The position numbers and the translations under genes were made by a program. Shown one piece after another: positions 51,501 through 60,500 of a DNA stretch of 64,000 nt. Positions within the stretch are counted from its first letter, which is position 1; the number at the start of each line of letters is the position of its first letter. The stretch is from Acanthaster planci (lineage: Eukaryota > Echinodermata > Asteroidea > Valvatida > Acanthasteridae). The DNA lies in NCBI RefSeq assembly GCF_001949145.1, contig NW_019091450.1:341682-405681 (forward strand), in the 5' to 3' direction. The notes beneath the pieces were generated by a model. The model ran no database searches and was not told the DNA's origin. It worked only from the letters and a program-made list of their open reading frames with translations.

Positions 51501-54500
51501 ATACCCCAATCCCCCCTTATGAAAAAGTTGGAGGGGAGCCACTGCCCCCTCCTCCACTGCCAGTGGCCCCTATATGTGCTATTCCTCATGGGCACTTTGC
51601 ATGTGTTGATGCGTTACCTAGACAGCTCCTGCCGTCAGGAGCCAGACGCTGACCCTCGGGACAGATGCATCTGTAGCTGCCTGGCATGTTCTCGCACTGG
51701 TACTCGNNNNNNNNNNNNNNNNNNNNNNNNNNNNNNNNNNNNNNNNNNNNNNNNNNNNNNNNNNNNNNNNNNNNNNNNNNNNNNNNNNNNNNNNNNNNNN
51801 NNNNNNNNNNNNNNNNNNNNNNNNNNNNNNNNNNNNNNNNNNNNNNNNNNNNNNNNNNNNNNNNNNNNNNNNNNNNNNNNNNNNNNNNNNNNNNNNNNNN
51901 NNNNNNNNNNNNNNNNNNNNNNNNNNNNNNNNNNNNNNNNNNNNNNNNNNNNNNNNNNNNNNNNNNNNNNNNNNNNNNNNNNNNNNNNNNNNNNNNNNNN
52001 NNNNNNNNNNNNNNNNNNNNNNNNNNNNNNNNNNNNNNNNNNNNNNNNNNNNNNNNNNNNNNNNNNNNNNNCAGTTGCCTTGGGGACACTTGTTCTTGTC
52101 TGGAGACAAAAAATATTCAGAAATGAGTCAGTTGCTTTGGGGACACTCATTCTTGACTGGAGACAAAAAACATTCATGACCTGTCAGGTGCAACTCAAAG
52201 AGTGGGGAAGGAATAACTCAAAACATGTGAGGTAGGCAATTGCTTTGAACATCACACAAACATGAAAGGCCCTCAAGCTCTTGTAGTTGCACGTCATTAA
52301 AATTTATTTATTAAAAATCAATGTATTAATGCACTTTTCCTACAAAGGGGGCCAAAGCACCAGCTGGGGGCATATCACAAGAACAATAGCTAATTTTGTT
52401 TGGTGCGGTTTTTGCTAATGGCGTTGGGGCAACTGTTTGCTAGCAGGGGAACCCTACCCCTCCGGCACTTAACCACGGGCTTGATTTCACACAAAAGTCA
52501 CAATACATTGCCACTAGTGGCATCCCTGCCCACTAGGCCGGTAAATATTCCAAAACCATCATAACTCCCAGGAGAGTATACAGATGGTTGCAGCCAATTC
52601 AAACAAAAGCTAGGTAGAAATGTTCCAATGTAATATTTGCCATTTACTTGACGGAAAGTGCTATAATTATGCATTACCATTACTTTACTTAATGTGCAAA
52701 TAGGGGCATGTGCCATAATTATTTCTTCTTTGAAGACATGCAAATAACGATGGATCTCAGAGTCTTCCTATTTGTTCAGGCCCTGGATAGAGGCAAAATT
52801 TCAATGTCGTAAACAGCTTATAAACTCGGCATTTACTTGTCATGGCTCTAAACATACAAAGTATCATTTGGGCAGGGTAAAAGCAAGTTGTGTTAATAGT
52901 CATCATTGTTATGAAACTTCTCATTTTTTCCTTCCTGAGGGTTCCAAAGAGTGCTATCAATGCCAACTTTCAGGTGTTATTCCCTTACCTACACACTTTC
53001 TCCCGTCTTCCCCAAGCATGAAACCCAGCGGGCAGAGACACTGATAGCCGCCGTAGTAGTTGTTGCACTGGAACGTGCAGCGGGTTGGGTCCTGGCATTC
53101 ATCGATATCTGCATCATGCAAATACCAAAAGGTCCAAGTTCAAATGGTTACCAGGGGTTAAAGGTCACAACACTTTTATCCATTTCCTGTGATGTGCTGT
53201 GAACACTGCCCATGACCTTGCATTGTCCATGGTAATGCACTCTAAATGAGAACATCCGCCCCACGTTTCCACTCTTAGATACCTTACTCTATAAAATCTT
53301 CAAACTGCATCTTAACCCCTTGATGACCAGAATTTCTTTCCAAAAGCCAACTCCAAGAATTCCAGCCTCGCTTGGCCATGAACGCCACCTGCCAAACCGC
53401 AAATTCTCGGTTTGTGGCCCTGCGTGCTCTGCACGCTTTGAATTACACAGTAAAAAGACTGATTGTTCGGTGGCATGCGACTCTACTCACGCTTCCACAT
53501 TCCCATTGCCTCTTTTCAAAGTGGGGACTATTGTTAAGCTGGTGATTATGATGCAAATTCAGTCTTCAATTTCTGGGCTACACACAAAGGCCAATCACCA
53601 TAGACACAAGAGCCAGGGTCTGCCTTCTTTCATGAGCGTGGGTCGAGAATAATAGCTGAGAAGCAGGCTGAGGATCTCAATTTTTATGGCGGCTCTAGCT
53701 GCTTCCCAGCACAAAGGGGTTAAAACTCAAATATTTACCTTAACATAAGCTCATACATTCCTGTCCTTTGTTTTTTGTTGTGGGGCCTTTACTCATGTTG
53801 AAACTTACTTATTTGGGGGACTAAAAACTCAGTCTCTGCGGTTGTAACAAAAGAAATTGTCTTCTCAAAGCATTACTGGCCTGGGCATAGACTTACTTTT
53901 CTTATAGCACTACATCAGAGCCGTCTATAAGTTTTATCTGTTTTCAATTGTAACTGCCTAAATGTGTTACATCTTGATGTTATGCTCAAGCCACATAAGG
54001 ATGCTGCTTCTTTGTATAGATTCAACTGAAAGTTTAATAGTCTTGTGAACTAAAAGCCACTGGCACAAATAAACCAGCACCCAAACCCTTGCTTCCATGA
54101 GTGGCCTACAGAGTGCTGTCTATATGTTCAGCAAGTAAAGTCCTTTGCGCAAGCCATTTTAGTGTTAAATTTTGATAAGGCAGTGCCAATCAGATTAAAA
54201 ACACCAGACGCAAGGCCAGCTCAACCATTTCAGTGCACGTTAACTTGGCTCTGATTTTGGACAGAGGGAACTTCAACCTATGTTTTTCAGAGTAAATTAA
54301 TGGGGAAAGAAGGGGGGGTTTCACTCACCAGTGGTGCATGTTGGTCCGGTGAAGCCCTCCGGGCAGATGCAGGTACCAGACCGACACGTGCCTCCATTCT
54401 GACACGGAGGAATGCAGTCAAACAAGTCTGCAGAGACAAAGAAAAACAGGGTTTTTGCATTAGTGGGGTCCAATTTGAAAATGGACACTTGGCGGTTGTC

Positions 54501-57500
54501 ATTTTCTGGAAATGGGATAGGGACTACATTTAATGGGTTCAATGAATAAAAAAAAAAGGCTCTCTTTGTCTTCTCCAACAATTGGCTGGGAAGGGGCTGG
54601 CAAACAGCCTTTGAGCAGCGGGGACGCTCACACCCTTTACAAGCCACTGTTTTGTAATATAAAATTAGAATTACCATCACTGAAATCTTCACATATCTTA
54701 GCACTAGATACCACTACATGTAACTGTTTGACAGTGTCCTAATCACTTTTTTCTAAGACTGCTTTTGGTACTTAATCACATTTAAATCCTTTGAGGTTGC
54801 CAGGTTGGCGTAGTGGTTCTTTCCTTGCCTTTCACATCTGTGGCCCGGGTTCGATTCCCAGCTTGGTCCACATGTGGATTGGGTTTTCAGTCCCTACCCG
54901 ATTTTGTGGGTTTTACCCAGAATATTCCTCTGGGGTCTTCCTCCCACGTTTAAAACTGTAACTACTTCTCACTGTCTCCTCTCCACAGGTTTCTTCAGGT
55001 TTGCAAGCTACAGCGACAAGGGCACTGTTACAGAAGCCTTGGTTTCATGACAAGAATGACTAAATAATGATAATAATTTCATTATTATGCAGGTATGGAA
55101 TTCCCATTAAACTTTCTTTACTAAATGATTGATTTCCTTAAAAGACTAAAGATCATTTCCTGTTCAATCCACTTACTATTATCTTTCCAAAAGTTCTCCA
55201 ATAAACAAGACGATATATCTGCATTTCATATTAGTCACAACAATAAGTTCTAAAATCATAGGAATTGACTTACTTTGCAAAAGATCATTTTTTCACCAGT
55301 TTCTTTCTTACCTTCACATGATCTCCGGTCATCACCAAGCTGTGTTCCGTCTGGGCAGACGCACTCGTAACTGCCATACGTGTTCAGGCACTGGTAGGCA
55401 CAGGGGTTGTCAGTATTACACTCATTGATGTCTGGAATGAAAAACAAATTTTTCATGAAAATTCATCACAGAATAAAAAGAGTTGGAGTGCAAGTTATTA
55501 TTTTTTCATCTCGTGGGCAGTTTTCCTTTAAGGATTACCTCTGCACTTGGTCTCAAAAAAGTTTCTGCTTGAATTAAAAAGTCATGAAAAACAAAGTGTT
55601 GCTGAAGAATTACTAATGCCACAATATAGCGTACATTATCATATTGACTTAAAGTGGTGTAAACTACTTGCTGCCGGGGAACCCCGTTTCGAGCACCATG
55701 GGTTTATACGCATAGCCGGGGTGCCTGAAATGGGACAAAGAGCTGATGAATTTTTGAAGAATTTTGAAAACTGAAAATCTTGAAAATTGCCCGTATGTGT
55801 GCACTGCATTTTTAAAAGCACTCGGCAGCATTTGGTTAAACTGGTCTCCCTGGGTGATCCATGAAGTAATCCAAATCATCTACCTTGTAGACAAGTGGGG
55901 CCGGTGAAACCGGGTGGGCAACGGCACATCCTGTTCACGCACGTGCCATTGTTATTACATGGCGGGCTGCAAGTTACTCCTGAGGGAACCAATCAATCAG
56001 TAAATAATCAATTAATCATTAACTTGTCCATCAATCAATGAGCTATTAATTATCAAGACAATGATGAGTCAAATATTGTATGAGTAACTTACATGATCAA
56101 ATGATCGGTCCTAACATCAATTAACAGACTAATCAATAAAGAGGTTACACTAATTGAACAATAGAACTACTGAGTGATAAGTAAAACACAAACTGAACAT
56201 TATTTCTTCACATGAAGAAATATAAGACAAAGAAGATGACAGATAAGGTAACATTCACCTTGAAATGAACAACTTCATCAATACATTTTCCAAATCAAGC
56301 TGCAAAAATATGAACTTGACTGGTCTAGAAGGCACACACACGCAGCTGCAAAAAGTATTACCCTACTAAGGAAAGTACATGTACCTCCAGTAGAGTGAAA
56401 ATCAACACAGTTTTGTGCACATTCAAATGAAAATTATTCCCCAATGAAAGTGCAAAACCCAGAGGATTTCAAAGCAGTATCTCCCATTACAAACAGCTAC
56501 AATGTTACACAGCTCAATGTGCTCCTCCCGCATGGATTCTAGAGATCATTCCACCATTCTAAATGTTAGACCTACATTCATTTTGCATTCTTCTTTTTAA
56601 ATAAGTACATCTTACCTGAACAAGAGTGCTTGTCTGGACTTAGTGTTGCACCTCGTGGGCAGAAACACACATAGCTGCCGTACGTGTTCCTGCATATGTA
56701 CTCACAGCCGCCATTGTCGGTTGCACACTCATTGATGTCTACAGAAAAATATATGCATAATTTGATGCTATGACAAAATATATCACTCCCTCCTGGATCC
56801 ATTCACATCTGTATGGAGTCACACTTCCTAAAGCCAGTTCCTCGAGGTGTTCTTCCAATTTCAAGTTGGTTCCAAGCCATAAACACAAATCTTATGATGA
56901 AAGACTGGACGAGCTACCAAAGCGAGTATCTCATTATATCTCACACAATTATGTGTGTAAAAGGCATTGGCACCAGAATGAGCGTGTGAACCCACATGCG
57001 CACCTACTCCATTCACTTGTACTAGACTTCCTGGTTCACAATGACGTCACACTTCCGTACTCTATACCCCCAGGAGGTCAGGAGAATGAGAGGAGACTTG
57101 ATTGACGTGTTAAAAATACTGAATGGTTTGAATGACAACAAGCCGGAAGCCCTGTGTTCCATGTCTCACAACACTGGAACCAGCGGCCACAAATTCAAGC
57201 TTTTCAGGAAGATGCTCAACAGGGGATTGAATGTAAGAAAGTACTTCTCTCGAAGAGATGTAAACATGTGGAGAAGACTTCCTGAAGAGGTAAGAATGTG
57301 AAGACATTTGACGACTAAAGCTCATAAACTGCACCCATCAATCATAAGTGTGACAGAAAGTTTCCTTTCATGTACTGCTTTGCTATAGAGTTTACTGTTT
57401 TGGGGTGAATAACGCCTTCTCCCCTGAACTACTCACCTGTCTGGCAGTTGGGACCACTGAAGCCCTCTGGGCAAACGCACGCCTTGTTGACACATGTGGC

Positions 57501-60500
57501 TCCATTCATGCAAGGTGGGAAACAGCCAATCTCTGTTAAAATTGATCAAGCAAAGTTCATCTTTTTTAATAGATTAGTGATCTGATCTTTGAATGAACAT
57601 TTGTCAGTGCAACATTGCATACGTTTAAAATGTAAAAAGTTTTTCTAAAAATTGATCAAACATATTTAACAACTCTATCAGTCTGTTTTTTCTGCATTGC
57701 TGCCTTAAGCAAGTAGGCACTTCCATATTTTCTACTATTATCATTATCCTTTGATCTCAATCAATTAAACTCTATATGCAATTTCAGGAAATCAAGATAC
57801 AAGGCAGTAAACAACTCATATGATTTTGGTATTTTGTTTGTTTGTTTTTTTGCTTAAAAAATGTACTTGCTGTTCTGTGGAATGTATGGCCTGCGCCCAC
57901 TTGAAAAGGTCCCCACCAAACCGGGGGTAATTCTACACAGAGGTTCTACCACTCACCGCTGCATGTCTCTCCGTCTGCGTTGATTGTGTAGCCTCCTCGG
58001 CAGAGACACTGGAAGCTACCAAACGTGTTCTGGCAGTGATGCTCACACCGGTGGTTCAAACACTCATTCTTGTCTGGATGTTAAAAAAATTGTAACATTA
58101 TGAACATGCCGAAATCACAATGGAGCCTTATTGCTTATTACACACACATGCAGTAACGGATTTCCAAAATGGTAACAAATACAGGACACAATGGGGCTGT
58201 TTACACTGAGTGTGGGGAGACTGTGTGATTCCATGATAAATCACTGTGTTTAGAAGTCTAAGCAATTTTCATAGCTATTTTGCTAAGACTACATGGTCTG
58301 GCTAATCAGAAGTCACACAGACATCACGGACTGGGTGGAAGACTGTGGAGAGAATGAGAACCAGGGCATATCTTTATCTACAACATATCCACCTATCATG
58401 GCTCTAAGCTATGTGATGGCATATGATATCAGCATAATAAATACATGGGGAGCCATGGCAGCTGTGAAGCACATGCAATACAGCCTGTGTTGGTATTTCA
58501 CACAGTCTAAATGTTTGCAACACGTTGGATCCTGGGGACCAGAGTGACCTAGGACTAACCTGAGGAGCAGGAGGGTCCAGTGAAGCCTGCCGTGCACTGG
58601 CAGATGCCGTCCACACACTGACCGCCGTTCATGCAGGGTGGCTGGCAGGAGGTAGGTAAGACTAAAACACAAACACAGCAGGGATTTGAATTAATACGGG
58701 TTACTCCACTAAGAGGTTGACTAGGATAAGCCATTTTTCACAGTGTATTGAGGGAAATGATGAAAGTGTTAACATTTCCACAATGCAAGTGGAGAACCTG
58801 ATTTGTTTCTATTTTTTGTCTCTTTGGGTAGCTTTGAAAGCCTATTTCGAGTATCAATGTTAATTAATCAAGACAGTGTTTTCATGAGGCAGCCAAACAC
58901 TGTTCCAAAACTTCAAAACTCAAAAGATCTCATACACATACAAATAATACATAAATCTTATGTTTCAGACCATTAACTGGGAAAAATGGCCTCTCTGTGA
59001 CAGCTGCTGGGTGGTGCACTATATTGTGCATTGCCTGTATTTATTCAATTAAAAATAAAAGCCCCCTGAACACAAACTTTGGCTGATTCACCTGGCCATT
59101 GGGCAACCAAAATTACAGACAGGAGAGATGTGTGGTCATACTCAGGACCTATATAACCATACATCAATGACAAGATAAAAATCAAACGTGTTTGAAGTTT
59201 TTTCACATTTGATGTCACAGGAAAGATGTGCAGGCTATACTGTAATCCAACTAGGTGTCATTTTTAAGTTCCACTAATCAGATTCAAGGTGTCACATGAT
59301 TCAAGGTATGTGTACAAGTTCCACAGAACAGATGGCCACCTTATGACTGGTTAGTATGTCACTGCCTACCGGGAGGCTTATCTTTAAATGCAAACAGAAC
59401 CAGACAGGTGTGCAGATAATGTTTTGGTCTACCACTATGGTAATGAGAACCATGCTGTGGTGAGGTACGCCAGAGAGCCATTCAAATCAGAAAGGTGGGG
59501 CCCAATAAACAATTTTTAAAAGTCTGCATCTGCTCCATCTTGGCTCGTAAGCCCAAGCCATCCCCACACCCTAAACCCCTATAGCCTAAAGTGTGTCCTG
59601 ACTGGACTTCCTAATGAAACAAGGGTCAATTCAGCAGCTCTCAAACCTCTCAAGAAAATTGAGATTGGCAAGAAGCTTTTAGACCACTGTAATACTTAAT
59701 AATCAGTGATTCCAAACAGTGTAAAAATTGATTTTACAGCTTAAATACACAAACCTGCTGTTTTCAAAATCTGGCATGCCCAACCACAGACAGGCAAGAC
59801 CACTCTTTCAGTCTAGTTGGGTGGGGTAGGTTGTTTTTGCTGTTGTTTTGAAAACACTGCCTAAATATTTATCCTCCATAAATGCGCCCCCACAAGGAAG
59901 GTACTAGTATGGATTCATAAAGTGTAAGGACATTCAAGTCATAAAAATGTTTTCAGGATAACGACACCGGAGCCATTTTGAGACTCAACATACTGAAAGA
60001 AATATATATTAGGGCTACGACCAGGCCAGCTGAGTCTCACCATTTTCGCAGTGAGGTCCTGTGAATCCAGCCCGACATGTGCACTCAGTAAATCGACAGT
60101 TGTACGTGTTTCCTCCACACTGCCTGGAGTAGCGACATGTACCTCCATTGCGACAGGGAGGGGAACACACAGGTCCATCTGAAATCAAGACAACAAAGTT
60201 ACATCGCAAATTATGACAAAAATGGAAAATGCGACCATTTTCAAAAAAAAACCCAATCAGGCCTCGGGCAACTTAGCAGGTCAAGGTACCCTTCTTCAAC
60301 CAAACTGAGAGACAGCATAAATAGCAATGATGGGAAGTCAGGTTGGCGTAGTGTTTCTTTCCTCACCTTGCATCTCTGGGGCCTGGATTCGAATACGTCT
60401 TGGTCTACATGTGCATTGGGTTTTCAGTCCCTACCTGAGTCCGTGGGTTTTCCCCAAAACATTTATCCGGGGTTTTCCTCCCACCTCTAAAACTGAACAT

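Noticed and set aside
54805-54858. A functional tRNA gene
   Set aside because: A and B boxes are present but there is no cloverleaf or acceptor stem; it is the head of a SINE.
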